Assembly: GCF_030122805.1 (NCBI RefSeq)
Contig: NZ_CP126080.1
Coordinates: 563,001 to 627,000 of the forward strand
From: Mesobacillus sp. AQ2
GTDB taxonomy: Bacteria; Bacillota; Bacilli; Bacillales; Cytobacillaceae
DNA: 64,000 bases
Direction of reading: 5' to 3'
The position numbers were made by a program, and so were the translations under genes. The stretch's first letter is position 1, and every line of letters starts with the position of its first letter. Shown here one piece after another: positions 17,685-27,105 of the stretch. The notes beneath the pieces are model-generated. The model made no database searches and was not told where the DNA came from. It was given only the letters and a program-made list of their open reading frames with translations.

Positions 17685-18581
17685 TTATAAAGCCCCCAAC
17701 TTAGTGGCAGAAAGTGCACCGGCTTTATTGGCAAACTCAGTATACTCCTTTAATTCAGCTTCATTGTTAGGGATACCATTGTCATGAAAACGGGATAGAA
17801 GGGCCGCCATGAACGCGTCACCGGCACCTGTTGTGTCAATCGCCTTTACCGGAATTCCAGGGACATGTACGATCCTATTTTTATGTATGGCGTATGCGCC
17901 GTCCTTTCCTCTAGTGACAAATAGGAAAGGGATCTTCAATTGTGCAATATACTCTAAACCGGTTTCAAGAGTGTCTGTTTCTGTTAAAAATTGCAATTCT
18001 TCTTCCGTCATTTTTACGATATCGGCTTTTTGAACAAAGGAAAGAATCGTTTCTCTGCACTGGCTCTCACCTTCCCATCGCTTCAGCCGGATATTGGTAT
18101 CGAATGCAATGTTCAAATTTTCTTCTCTTGCATAGTGGATAGCCTGTTCCGTTGTTTTTCTGGCAATAGGGTGAAAAAGAGTGCCAGATCCAAAGTAAAA
18201 TAGCTTACTTTTTTGAAAAGGGCCGTTATCAAGTTCCCCTGCAGTGATCCACTCATCAGGCGTTTCGTTCACATACGAGTGGAAATAACGTTCTCCCAGC
18301 TCGTTTAAGTAGATATAAACCGAGCAAATTTCTTTATTCGAATCATAAGAACAAAAAGAAAGATCAACCTTTTCCTTCGTTAATTCGCTCTCAACAAATT
18401 TACTGCTCTCATCCCTTCCCAATTTGCATAAATAATACGATGGAATGCCATGTCTGCTAACCCCGACTGCCACATTAACAGTGGCTCCCCCTAATAATCG
18501 CTGAAACGTTGTATTGGAGAAATCCGTTGCGATCAAATCAACGATTACTTCGCCCAGTGATATAATCCCGTGCTTTTTCAA
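17685..18581 (-). CDS. PfkB-family carbohydrate kinase
   Basis: A 298-residue ribokinase-fold sugar kinase, probably fructokinase-like. The N-terminal LGGATVNVAVGVSRHG substrate region, the central ADIVKMTEEELQFLT and the catalytic anion hole DTTGAGDAFMAALL are present. It ends just after the SATKLGAL strand, some 10-15 residues earlier than most family members. I use the TTG at 18581 because it follows GGAAGGAG; a longer ATG frame from 18602 would place that site inside the gene. It stands alone, without a transporter or regulator next to it. Confidence 0.87.
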   Translation of the reverse strand: MKKHGIISLGEVIVDLIATDFSNTTFQRLLGGATVNVAVGVSRHGIPSYYLCKLGRDESSKFVESELTKEKVDLSFCSYDSNKEICSVYIYLNELGERYFHSYVNETPDEWITAGELDNGPFQKSKLFYFGSGTLFHPIARKTTEQAIHYAREENLNIAFDTNIRLKRWEGESQCRETILSFVQKADIVKMTEEELQFLTETDTLETGLEYIAQLKIPFLFVTRGKDGAYAIHKNRIVHVPGIPVKAIDTTGAGDAFMAALLSRFHDNGIPNNEAELKEYTEFANKAGALSATKLGAL

Positions 18582-18650
18582 AGTGCTGCTCCTTCCGTTC
18601 ATAAAAGATTTATGAATAGTTTACCAGCTAATTAAGCTGCTTGGAAAGCG

Positions 18651-18715
18651 TGTGAGACATAGGGGACTGAGAACCGTCCGGTTGCCCCGGCGCAAACCGT
18701 CTCTGTGACCTATCC
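18651..18715. repeat. REP-like element, degenerate
   Basis: GTGAGACATAGGGGACTGAG, then ACCGTCCGGTT, and AACCGTCTCTGTG form interlocking inverted repeats of the GGGACGG/GTCTC type found at many sites in this window. Confidence 0.5.
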
Positions 18716-18855
18716 ACAAGTCCTATCCTCCATAGTTTCTTAGTAGTATTTTCATGACCTATAGTATGTATTTTGCCCTTGCGTGAGAGGTAAAACAGAG
18801 GAGACTCACGTATTCTTTCCTTGAAACAAGATTTTTCGAGGAGGGTTATGTATAG

Positions 18856-21800
18856 ATGAAAAAACGGAAGCTCGTGACGGCTGTATGTTCGACGCTGCTG
18901 GCTGGCCAGGTTTTGTTAACAAGCGGTATCCATGCTGATGAAGTAAAAGGCCCTGTGACCGCAGAGGGAATCCAAGAGGATCATGAGTCCCATCTGTATG
19001 ATGTCCGAAATGTGGTAAACACTGTTCTGCCGAACCAGAATCAACTTGATGCGGCTAACAAACTGATTCAATCAATCGGTTCCGGAACGAAGATTAAGTG
19101 GAACAACCTGTTTGGCACCCCATCAACCGTTATTAAAGAAAATGGATATTTAACAGCTCCTTCTAATGAGAGCGCTGAGACGATTGCCCGCAACTGGTTA
19201 AAGGAAAATGCAGCGCTATATGGTCTTCAGCCCTCGGACATCGACTCATTTGTGGTAAGCAAAAATTTCGAAATGCCAGGAACTGGGTTGCGTCCCGTTA
19301 CCCTCCAGCAGACATTTGATGGCATTGAGTCAGTGTACGGAGGGCGTGTGATCATCGCCGTCAATAAAGATGGCCAAATCCTTTCCGCAGCCGGAAATCT
19401 AAGCCGTAAAACAAGCCTGATTGCAGACTTCCAGCTTTCAGAAGCGGATGCGTTAAAGAAAGCAGTGGATCTGGAATTGCCAGGCGTAAGCTTTGTTTCA
19501 AAGCTGTTGCGTACGGAAAACGGCTGGGCCGTTTTTGATGGAGGAGAGGTACTGCCGGCTGAGCAGCGTGTGAAGAAGGCAACCTTTATAACGGAGGATG
19601 GTGTCCGGCCAGCGTTTCGGGTGCTTTTCATCAAGGAGCTGAATGAAGGCTTTGAGATGGTGATCGATGCCGCAAACGGCAAGCTTTTATATCAGCGTTC
19701 CTTAGTTGATTATCTACTTGAAACAGAGGGACTCATCTTTGAGAACTATCCTGGTGCGCCAGCTGGCGGAACACAGGTTGCGAAGTCATTTAAAGGAGAT
19801 CCAAAGGCGTCACCAAAAGGCTGGCTCATTCCGGGCACAAGCCTGGGATTGACGACATTCGGAAACAATGCCAACTCGTATGCGAATTGGAGCAACTTTT
19901 TAGTCCCCGCGGATCAGGCTGTCCGTCCACTTGCATTAGATGGCGATTTTAGCTTCATATTTAAAAACGCCTGGCAAAAAACAAACGGGCAAACGACACC
20001 ACCATCCTATGCCGAGGACTTAAACAGTGCAGCGACGAACTTGTTTTACCATCATAATCTGTTCCACGACTATTTCTATAATCTTGGATGGACAGAGGCG
20101 GCTGGCAACCTGCAGCTTTCCAACTTCGGAAAAGGCGGAGTGGACGGTGATGCAGTCTTGGGACTTGTTCAGGCAGGAGCGCTGTCAGGAGGGGAGCCAA
20201 CATATACGGGGCGAGATAATGCCTACATGCTGACACTGCCAGATGGAATACCGGCTTGGAGTGGAATGTTCCTTTGGGAACCGATTCCAGGGTCATTTGA
20301 AGGGCAATATGCAGACGGAGATTTTGACGCCGGAATCATTTATCATGAATACGCCCATGCGTTGACGAATCGTTTCGTTGCCGGCGGGGAAGCACTCGGC
20401 AGCCATCAATCAGGTTCGATGGGAGAAGGCTGGGGCGACTTCTTTGGAATGCACTATCTTGTTAAAAAAGGATTGCAGGAAAAGCCAATTGTTGGAGCAT
20501 ATGTGACAGGGAACGCAGAACGAGGCATCCGCAGTTATGCACTTGATGAGGCACCATACAATTATGGGGATGTTGGCTATGATGTCGGCGGCCCAGAGGT
20601 TCACTCAGACGGCGATATTTGGGCATCGATTTTATGGCATGTAAGAGATACATTGATTGATAGACTAGGGAAAACGGAAGCAGAATCAGTCATCGAGCAT
20701 CTTGTCATGGATGCGATGCCAATCTCCGTTCCTGACCCATCAATGGAAGACATGAGAACCGCCATCATCGCAGCAGATTTTGAACGCTATGATGGAAAGC
20801 ACTATGAAGCTCTATGGACCGCATTCGCACAACGGGGCTTAGGGGCCAATGCATTATCCAAGGGCGGTGATGATACGGATCCAGTTCCTGGGTTCAACCA
20901 TCCAGATGGACAGCGAAATGGACAGTTAATTGGTAAGGTCGTTAACGCTGCTACGAATAAACCGATCAAGGATGCACGAATCATCATCGGTGAATTCGAG
21001 GCAAGAACAAGCCCAATTGCGATATCCGGGCAAAAGGGTGACTTTGGGGCATATATAACAGAAGGAACCTACGACATTACGATTCAGGCAAAAGGCTTCG
21101 GATCCAGGACCATTCGTGATGTAGCCATCAAGGCAGGGGAGAAGAACCGTTTAACGTTCACCATTGGGCCAAACGTCGCTTCGTCCTTTAACGGGGCAGC
21201 GATTTCCAACGTATCTGGATCATCGGACAGCAACCCGGTTAAGTTTGCGATTGACGACACGGAAGCCAGTGTGTTCGCATCAAATACGCAGGAAAATGGG
21301 TTCCTTGGTGCGGACTTCACCGTTGACCTTGCGGGAGATGAGCCAGTGGAAATTTCTCATGTTCAAGTGAGTGCCATGAAGGATATCTCAGGTTCACGAT
21401 TTGCCACATTGAAAAACTTCAGCCTGCAGACGTCAATTGACGGTGAAAACTTCACAACCGTCTGGAAAGGAAAGTTTGAAGCCGGGAAGCCAAGACCAAC
21501 GGTAGCCGACCTTCACTACCAGGGAATCGATCTTCCGCAGCCAGTTGAGGCAAAATACCTTAAATTTGTCGCACATGATGCGCAGGACAATGCAAAAGGC
21601 TTCGTTCAAGTGGCTGAAGTGCAAGCCTTCTCTGAGCAAAAATCCAAGATTGAACCGCTTAAACTAGAACCAGAAGCATCGTTTGCAGCTGAAGGCATGG
21701 TTCAGGCAGGGAATGCAGGAACAGGAATCGGAAGTCTGGCAGGTGTACCAGCGACTCTCGCCGTTACAGAGAATGAGTTCGTGACAACGCAAAACCCAGA

Positions 21801-22071
21801 GCCGGCATCCCAGGGGGCAGATGGATATGTTGTGACCCTTCCAGAGCAATATGGGGATGGCATCCATAACTTCACACTAAAAGGAAGCAATGACGGGTCA
21901 TATGACTATGATGTCTACTTCTATAATAAAAACTTTGAGTTGATTGGAAGTGTCGCTACATCTGGGGCTGACGAAACAGGGGTCATCCCTGGCGGCACAC
22001 GCTATGTGTATGTCGGATTATATTCGGGAGCAAATGTACCGTTTACTTTTACAGCTGCTAGTCCTTATTAG
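18856..22071 (+). CDS. secreted M36 (fungalysin)-type metalloprotease with C-terminal accessory domains
   Basis: A 1071-residue extracellular zinc protease. A signal peptide (residues 1-27, MKKRKLVTAVCSTLLAGQ onward) is followed by an FTP propeptide region, then the catalytic domain with zinc motif HEYAH at residues 497-501 and GEGWGDFFG at about 522-530, the M36 third-ligand motif. After about residue 690 there is a carboxypeptidase-regulatory-like beta domain (GKVVNAATNKPIKDARI), a discoidin/F5-8-type carbohydrate-binding domain (FAIDDTEASVFASNTQ) and a C-terminal beta-sandwich. It starts at ATG after GGAGGG and ends in a strong terminator. Such enzymes degrade environmental protein. Confidence 0.93.
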   Translation: MKKRKLVTAVCSTLLAGQVLLTSGIHADEVKGPVTAEGIQEDHESHLYDVRNVVNTVLPNQNQLDAANKLIQSIGSGTKIKWNNLFGTPSTVIKENGYLTAPSNESAETIARNWLKENAALYGLQPSDIDSFVVSKNFEMPGTGLRPVTLQQTFDGIESVYGGRVIIAVNKDGQILSAAGNLSRKTSLIADFQLSEADALKKAVDLELPGVSFVSKLLRTENGWAVFDGGEVLPAEQRVKKATFITEDGVRPAFRVLFIKELNEGFEMVIDAANGKLLYQRSLVDYLLETEGLIFENYPGAPAGGTQVAKSFKGDPKASPKGWLIPGTSLGLTTFGNNANSYANWSNFLVPADQAVRPLALDGDFSFIFKNAWQKTNGQTTPPSYAEDLNSAATNLFYHHNLFHDYFYNLGWTEAAGNLQLSNFGKGGVDGDAVLGLVQAGALSGGEPTYTGRDNAYMLTLPDGIPAWSGMFLWEPIPGSFEGQYADGDFDAGIIYHEYAHALTNRFVAGGEALGSHQSGSMGEGWGDFFGMHYLVKKGLQEKPIVGAYVTGNAERGIRSYALDEAPYNYGDVGYDVGGPEVHSDGDIWASILWHVRDTLIDRLGKTEAESVIEHLVMDAMPISVPDPSMEDMRTAIIAADFERYDGKHYEALWTAFAQRGLGANALSKGGDDTDPVPGFNHPDGQRNGQLIGKVVNAATNKPIKDARIIIGEFEARTSPIAISGQKGDFGAYITEGTYDITIQAKGFGSRTIRDVAIKAGEKNRLTFTIGPNVASSFNGAAISNVSGSSDSNPVKFAIDDTEASVFASNTQENGFLGADFTVDLAGDEPVEISHVQVSAMKDISGSRFATLKNFSLQTSIDGENFTTVWKGKFEAGKPRPTVADLHYQGIDLPQPVEAKYLKFVAHDAQDNAKGFVQVAEVQAFSEQKSKIEPLKLEPEASFAAEGMVQAGNAGTGIGSLAGVPATLAVTENEFVTTQNPEPASQGADGYVVTLPEQYGDGIHNFTLKGSNDGSYDYDVYFYNKNFELIGSVATSGADETGVIPGGTRYVYVGLYSGANVPFTFTAASPY

Positions 22072-22103
22072 GGATTATGATAAAAGAAATAACAACCGGA
22101 ATA

Positions 22104-22142
22104 GCATGTTAAATCGCATAGGATTTAGCATGCTGTTTTTTT
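22104..22142 (+). terminator. terminator of metalloprotease gene
   Basis: AGCATGTTAAATC pairs with GATTTAGCATGCT (one mismatch), then TTTTTTT. Confidence 0.85.
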
Positions 22143-22215
22143 GCCGGCTGTTATATTGCATAGAATCTAAAGGGTTTGGTAAACCCGCTAGTTGAGGAGA
22201 AACTTTTTAAAAGAT

Positions 22216-22653
22216 TTATCCAATTTTCTCCGCTAATTCTAAAATAATTCCCTCTGGACCCCGAACGTAGCATAGCTTATAACTTTCTTCATATTGCTGG
22301 ATCTCACTAAAGATTTCAGTGCCCCTATTTTTCAATTTGGCAACAATGGCTTCAATATCTTCAACAGAGAAGCAAATATGTTGGATACCTAGCGTATTAG
22401 CAAAAGGTTGCTGAATCCCTTTTTCATCGGATGGTGTATGAAATTTGACTAACTCTATCCATACCTGACCATCTGGCATCCCAAGTCCTACACATGTCGT
22501 TTTAACATCATTTAGCCCAACTATTCTGTCCAACTGTTCTCCAGCCATTTCCCATTCCGCCTGCACTTCAAGTCCTAAATCAATAAAAAACGCCTTAGCC
22601 TCTGTTAGATCATTTACATTTATACTTACATGATCGATTCTTTTTATCTTCAT
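22216..22653 (-). CDS. VOC-superfamily (glyoxalase/bleomycin resistance) protein
   Basis: A 145-residue protein with two vicinal-oxygen-chelate repeats: MKIKRIDHVSINVNDLTEA at the N terminus and GIQHICFSVEDIEAIVAKL in the second half, ending in the typical PEGIILELAE metal-ligand strand. VOC proteins bind a divalent metal and act on small electrophiles, dioxygenase substrates or methylmalonyl-CoA. The start follows AGAGGTG. It is alone in its operon and the specific reaction cannot be inferred. Confidence 0.87.
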   Translation of the reverse strand: MKIKRIDHVSINVNDLTEAKAFFIDLGLEVQAEWEMAGEQLDRIVGLNDVKTTCVGLGMPDGQVWIELVKFHTPSDEKGIQQPFANTLGIQHICFSVEDIEAIVAKLKNRGTEIFSEIQQYEESYKLCYVRGPEGIILELAEKIG

Positions 22654-22907
22654 ATCTCACACCTCTTCTATTCCTGATATTTTTAAACCCAGTATGCGTG
22701 TTAGGACTATCTGAAATTCTAATTCGCTTAAAACGGGAATTCTCCTTCAACAAACCAGGCCTGAAGGATGTCGATACATAAGATGCTGATCCTTCCCGGG
22801 TAAAACCATCTGAACTTTCAAAAGATTTATATTCATTTAATAATACGGTTTATATATAATACAGTGTAAGAATTACATATTATCGTTAACCAAAAGGGGG
22901 TAGTTAT

Positions 22908-23540
22908 ATGGAAAACTTTTATCTGTTTGTCCTCATGTGTATTTTTCTCATTATTTTACCTGGTCCCGATACTGCCATTGCGACAAAAAATACAATTGCC
23001 ATTGGGAGAATCGGAGGATTTAAAACAGTTTTAGGCACTTGTTGCGCCCTTATGATCCACACTTCTGCTGCTGTATTAGGACTTTCGGCAATCATTGTAA
23101 AATCAGCGTTATTATTTTCTATCTTCAAATTCGCAGGTGCAGTTTACTTAATTTATCTTGGTGTCAGAACCTTATGGTCTTTGAGAAAAAAAGAAGAAGC
23201 AGCCACCGCTGAAGTGATCACCAAAACCCACCCTGAAAACGCATCCTGTTTTAAACAAGGTTTCCTTACCAATATTCTAAATCCCAAAGTGGCTGTCTTT
23301 TTCTTAACCTTTTTGCCTCAGTTCGTGGAACCTGGAAGTAATACCTTTATTCCGTTCCTTATGATGGGCATCACTTATACTGTATTGACTGCGGTTTGGT
23401 TTGTGCTTTATGTCTCCTTAATCAATCAAATTAGCGCTTTTATGAAAAAACCTAAAACACAAAATATTATTGAAGGAATCACAGGTGCAATACTGATAGG
23501 TTTTGGGATAAAACTAGCTCTAGAAAAGGCACATAATTAA
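22908..23540 (+). CDS. LysE/RhtB-family amino-acid exporter
   Basis: A 210-residue inner-membrane exporter with about six hydrophobic segments. The family signature near the N terminus, LPGPDTAIATKNTIAIGR with its conserved GPD, and the central NILNPKVAVFFLTFLPQF are both present. These proteins export amino acids such as lysine, homoserine or threonine by exchange with protons. The ATG follows AAAGGGGG and a terminator comes right after the stop. Substrate unknown. Confidence 0.92.
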   Translation: MENFYLFVLMCIFLIILPGPDTAIATKNTIAIGRIGGFKTVLGTCCALMIHTSAAVLGLSAIIVKSALLFSIFKFAGAVYLIYLGVRTLWSLRKKEEAATAEVITKTHPENASCFKQGFLTNILNPKVAVFFLTFLPQFVEPGSNTFIPFLMMGITYTVLTAVWFVLYVSLINQISAFMKKPKTQNIIEGITGAILIGFGIKLALEKAHN

Positions 23541-23550
23541 GGTGGGTAAG

Positions 23551-23585
23551 CCCTTTGATTTTAACGATATCAAGGGGTTTTTTTT
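23551..23585 (+). terminator. terminator of LysE-family gene
   Basis: CCCTTTGAT pairs with ATCAAGGGG (one bulge), followed by TTTTTTTT. Confidence 0.8.
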
Positions 23586-23639
23586 GTTGGGTAACTAAAA
23601 TCCGAAAGACTGAAAATGACCTCTCGCTATTTAATGAAT

Positions 23640-23984
23640 TTAAATTACAACTTCCTCAATAATTGAATTTCCCTCAGTTTGTTCTGCATCTAGCCATTTC
23701 CATTTCTCAAACAGCCTGATCCGACCGTTAGACAGGATTTCAGGAGTTGATACACATTCTCCTCCTCTAATTTCATTTTTTCTATTAATGTGGTTATACC
23801 TAAACTCTAAACATCCATCTTCATTAACAATACCAATTAGTAAGCCTTTGACAATTTCTCCTCCACTGTACGTTGCTGAGATAATATTCCCTTCTTGCTT
23901 ATATCTAAAGGTTGTTTTTGAAGATACTTCGCCGTTAGCAGTATTATCAATTGATACAAATGTACGATTGTGATAATTAATCAT
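23640..23984 (-). CDS. conserved small beta-rich protein, often labelled N-acetylglutamate synthase
   Basis: A 114-residue protein made mostly of predicted beta strands, with [19 protein letters not shown] and [20 protein letters not shown] as conserved-looking stretches. Close relatives are common in Bacillaceae and are frequently annotated as N-acetylglutamate synthase, but I see no GNAT motif, so I would not accept that function. Its start overlaps the end of a putative 45-residue membrane peptide by eight bases, which suggests translational coupling. Confidence 0.75.
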   Translation of the reverse strand: MINYHNRTFVSIDNTANGEVSSKTTFRYKQEGNIISATYSGGEIVKGLLIGIVNEDGCLEFRYNHINRKNEIRGGECVSTPEILSNGRIRLFEKWKWLDAEQTEGNSIIEEVVI

Positions 23985-24114
23985 ATTTTTCTCCCCTTAA
24001 TGTTTCTATCCTGGTTACGACCAAGAAGAATACAGAAATTGAAATGACTTCATATGTGATGAGTTCCATATATACATCATAAATGGCAAATCCCATATAA
24101 CACAATGCAGTCAT
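23977..24114 (-). CDS. putative 45-residue membrane peptide
   Basis: The frame starts at ATG behind AAAGAG and ends in TAA that overlaps the next gene's ATG. Residues 20-35 ([15 protein letters not shown]) would form one membrane helix. I do not recognise it. The overlap with a real gene is the main support; codon evidence is limited by its length. Confidence 0.4.
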   Translation of the reverse strand: MTALCYMGFAIYDVYMELITYEVISISVFFLVVTRIETLRGEKYD

Positions 24115-24349
24115 TTAATCTCTTTTTCGCCGCGTCGTTAGTAAGGTATCAGACCTGAAACCTCCATTGAGTAACAGAGGGCTAAAAGTCCCAAAATTAT
24201 ATAGAAGAATTTAAATTTTAGTTTTCTATAGTGTTAATGTGATATAGTTGAATTAAATTAGTAACAGGTCCTATAAGTTAGTTGTAAAAGGTTTTCAGGA
24301 TTGGATTTCGGTTTATGAAACAAACTTTATTCGTCATGGAGGGTGTACT

Positions 24350-25240
24350 TTGCTAACTAACCATTTAGATTTCAGACTTGAACCAAAGGTCAGAGAATTA
24401 TATGAAGAACATAAGAAAAGGGCGGAGAAGATAGACTGGGGCTATCACGAATTTCTGCCATGGGATAAGGCACAGGATTTCAGACGTGTTCCATGGGACG
24501 AAAGCCAGGTAACCCTGCCTGCATCTGTAATTACGGCTGTTGAAACAGCTCTCTTAACAGAAGTGAATCTGCCGTGGTTCACCTCTTATCTGGATCAGAC
24601 CTTCAAAGGATCATTAACGGTCATCAAGGATTTCGTCCATACCTGGACAGCAGAAGAGGATCAGCATTCAAACCTTCTAGAAACATATCTGCTAATCACG
24701 CGTAATGTCAATCCGGACAGGCTTCATCAGCTGCATAAGCAAACCGTGGAAAATGGCTGGAACCCTGACTTCCATACGCCATTTGAGACGATGGTTTATA
24801 CATCTCTGCAGGAGCTGGCCACCATGGTTTTTTATAATAATGTGGCAAAGGTAGCAGGGCCGCACGATCGGGATTTGTCCAGCCTGCTGCGGCGCCTGGC
24901 AAAGGACGAGACCTTGCATTATGCTTTTTACCGGGATGTCATAAAATATCATCTGCAATTGGAGCCTAATTACTGTTACTACCTGGGGAATGTCATCATG
25001 AATTTCAAAATGCCAGGTGCCGTCATGCCTGACTTTGAAGACCGGATGTCCATCATTGCCAAGGAAGCCAATTACGGCCCACTCGAGTATTTTGATCAGG
25101 TACTTGATGTCATCGTGGACTACTGGGAAATTGAAAAGCTGCGGCCAATCGCGCCTGAAGCTGAAAAAGCAAGGCTTGATATCCTTAGGTATCATGCCCG
25201 TTTAAAAAGGGTTAGGGACAGGTTTTATAAAACAAAATGA
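24350..25240 (+). CDS. acyl-ACP desaturase-family di-iron protein
   Basis: A 296-residue soluble helical-bundle protein of the type 2 fatty-acid (acyl-ACP) desaturase family, which inserts a double bond using two irons, oxygen and ferredoxin-type electrons. Di-iron ligands are visible: Glu in LLTEVNLPWF, EExxH in WTAEEDQHSNL, Glu in TSLQELATMVF and DExxH in LAKDETLHYAF. It starts at TTG after GGAGGG and ends in a terminator. Bacillus usually relies on the membrane desaturase Des, so a soluble desaturase is an accessory route to unsaturated lipids; no redox partner is adjacent. Confidence 0.88.
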   Translation: MLTNHLDFRLEPKVRELYEEHKKRAEKIDWGYHEFLPWDKAQDFRRVPWDESQVTLPASVITAVETALLTEVNLPWFTSYLDQTFKGSLTVIKDFVHTWTAEEDQHSNLLETYLLITRNVNPDRLHQLHKQTVENGWNPDFHTPFETMVYTSLQELATMVFYNNVAKVAGPHDRDLSSLLRRLAKDETLHYAFYRDVIKYHLQLEPNYCYYLGNVIMNFKMPGAVMPDFEDRMSIIAKEANYGPLEYFDQVLDVIVDYWEIEKLRPIAPEAEKARLDILRYHARLKRVRDRFYKTK

Positions 25241-25250
25241 TCAGATGAAA

Positions 25251-25277
25251 CCAGCGGGGGCTACTGCTGGTTTTTTG
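25251..25277 (+). terminator. terminator after desaturase gene
   Basis: CCAGC pairs with GCTGG around a GC-rich loop, followed by TTTTTTG. Confidence 0.75.
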
Positions 25278-25333
25278 TTGATTATTTATGTGATAAGAGT
25301 GCGACAAGGGGACGTTTCTGGTATTCGAGGTCT

Positions 25334-26075
25334 CATAAGGGAGTTTATTTGCGTATAAGAGACCCTTATGCATAGTGTTGAGGCTTCATAAGGGTACCTT
25401 TCGCTCATAAAGAGACCCTTATGCACGGTGTTGAGGCTTCATAAGGGCACCTTTCATGCATAAAGAGACCCTTATGCACGGTGTTGAAGCCTCATAAGGG
25501 CACCTTTCATGCATAAAGAGACCCTTATGCAGGGTAATGACGTCACATAAGGGCACCATTCGCTCATAAAGAGACTCTTATGCAGGGTAATGAGGTCACA
25601 TAAGGGCACCATTCGCTCATAAAGAGACCCTTATGCACGGTGTTGAGGCTTCATAAGGGTACCTTTCGCCTATAAAGAGACCCTTATGCAGGGTAATGAC
25701 GTCACATAAGGGCACCTTTCGCCCATAAAGAGACCCTTATGCAGGGTAATGACGTCACATAAGGGCACCATTCGCTCATAAAGAGACCCTTATGCACGGT
25801 GTTGAAGCCTCATAAGGGCACCTTTCATGCATAAAGAGACCCTTATGCAGGGTGTTGAAGCTTCATAAGGGCACCATTCGCTCATAAAGAGACCCTTATG
25901 CAGGGTAATGAGGTCACATAAGGGCACCTTTCGCCCATAAAGAGCCCCTTATGCACGGTGTTGAGTCTTCATAAGTGCACCTTTCCCCCATGAAGATACC
26001 TTTTGGCTAGTATTCGAGGCCTCGTAAGGGTATCTTTTGCGTGTAAAAAGAGACATTGTACCTCCGTCTTATTTT
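25334..26075. repeat. 53-bp tandem hairpin array, copy 2 (fourteen units)
   Basis: CATAAGGG-type motifs start at 25334, 25387, 25440, 25493, 25546, 25599, 25652, 25705, 25758, 25811, 25864, 25917, 25970 and 26023, always 53 bp apart with no indel. Each unit folds as CATAAGGG...CTTT paired with AAAG...CCCTTATG. Two linker types (GGTAATGAGGTCA and GGTGTTGAGGCTT) alternate irregularly. Edge units are the most diverged. The same period occurs in the array at 17299. Confidence 0.92.
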
Positions 26076-26105
26076 ATGAAATCACCATTTTTCCAGGAAT
26101 CAGAA

Positions 26106-26249
26106 TTAGTTGCGCGATTTTAATTCTGACTCGTGTACCAGTTCAATACTCCTGCTTTTTAGCATTCTGATTTCTACATAGCCTGAATCATACTGATGCA
26201 CAATGATATATTCTTTTCCTTGATAAATGACTATTTCTTCATTAGCCAA
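26106..26249 (-). CDS. 47-residue conserved-looking small protein
   Basis: A short gene that starts at TTG five bases after a perfect AGGAGG and ends in TAA. The product (beginning MANEEIVIYQGKEYIIV) is predicted to fold as three or four beta strands with a charged C terminus. I do not recognise a named family. It lies alone between the 53-bp array and an intergenic stretch. The quality of the ribosome binding site and the sensible amino-acid composition support a real gene. Confidence 0.6.
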   Translation of the reverse strand: MANEEIVIYQGKEYIIVHQYDSGYVEIRMLKSRSIELVHESELKSRN

Positions 26250-26354
26250 ATAAGACTCCTCCTGAGATGAAAGTTTTAGATACTTTTACCTAAAAAATGG
26301 TTTGTTGAAACTTAAATATATGTTCATTGAAAAATAAAATTTACAGGGGCAATG

Positions 26355-26540
26355 TGAGAAGGCAAGGGGACGTTTTTGGTGTCCTGTGAATTGTAAGAAT
26401 CTAGGAATCTAGCCGTATAATCTCGCGTACAGGCTGAAATGAGCATTGTCATGCTTCTTTTTTCCTTGGCTACATGGCTTCAAACAAAAATACTTCGGTT
26501 CCCGCGTGAGACACGAGAACCTGCCCTGTGTCCCATCAGT
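26355..26540. repeat. two degenerate REP-like elements
   Basis: AAGGGGACGTTTTTGGTGTC (from 26364) and GTGAGACACGAGAACCTGCC (from 26506), the second followed by CTGTGTCCC, are GGGAC/GTCTC-type hairpin pieces. The rest of the 26250-26649 gap shows no gene. Confidence 0.45.
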
Positions 26541-26649
26541 GTTTTGGGGCAAGAAATGTAGTAAAGGTATGGTGAAGAAGGATTTATTGCTAAAGGTGTT
26601 GAAGAGTGTATCTAGTATATGACTCTAAAAGTTAGTGGCAGGAGGAATG

Positions 26650-27084
26650 ATGGTATTGCAGATGAGACCCAAATATGAAGATTTCCCACTAAAGACATTT
26701 GATAAGATTAGATATGCAGATACGGATCGGCAGGGACATGTAAATAACGCATTGTTTTCAACCTTCCTGGAAACGGGAAGAACGGAGCTTCTCTATGCAA
26801 AGGAGCCGCTGCATGCTGAAAAGGCCTCGTTTGTCATAGCGAGCCTTAAGCTGGATTTACTTTCAGAAATACGGTGGCCTGGAACGGTGGAGATCGGCAG
26901 TGCCATTACAAGAATCGGCAACAGTTCCTTGTCTTTATTCCAAGGAATCTATCAAAATGGAGAAATTGCTGCCGTGGCAGAAACCGTCATTGTGCAAATG
27001 GATGACGACACTAGAAAATCGACGCCGCTTTCCTCTGAAACAAAAGGGCGATTGAAGGAATATTTAGTGGAGCTAGAAAAATAG
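26650..27084 (+). CDS. hotdog-fold acyl-CoA thioesterase
   Basis: A 144-residue single hotdog domain of the 4-hydroxybenzoyl-CoA thioesterase type that hydrolyses acyl-CoA to free acid and CoA. The family motif is clear: RYADTDRQGHVNNALFSTFLE, whose Asp is catalytic and whose HVNN is conserved. The ribosome binding site AGGAGG sits tight against three possible starts (ATG 26647, ATG 26650, TTG 26656); I use 26650. It opens a group with a nitroreductase 21 bases downstream. Confidence 0.87.
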   Translation: MVLQMRPKYEDFPLKTFDKIRYADTDRQGHVNNALFSTFLETGRTELLYAKEPLHAEKASFVIASLKLDLLSEIRWPGTVEIGSAITRIGNSSLSLFQGIYQNGEIAAVAETVIVQMDDDTRKSTPLSSETKGRLKEYLVELEK

Positions 27085-27105
27085 AAACAAAAGGAGTGAT
27101 TTGTT

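Noticed and set aside
23640..23984. N-acetylglutamate synthase function
   Set aside because: A label often given to this small family, but no acetyl-CoA-binding GNAT motif is present.
25334..26075. 53-bp array read as a CRISPR array
   Set aside because: Units are contiguous hairpins without unique spacers, linkers repeat between units, and no cas gene is present.
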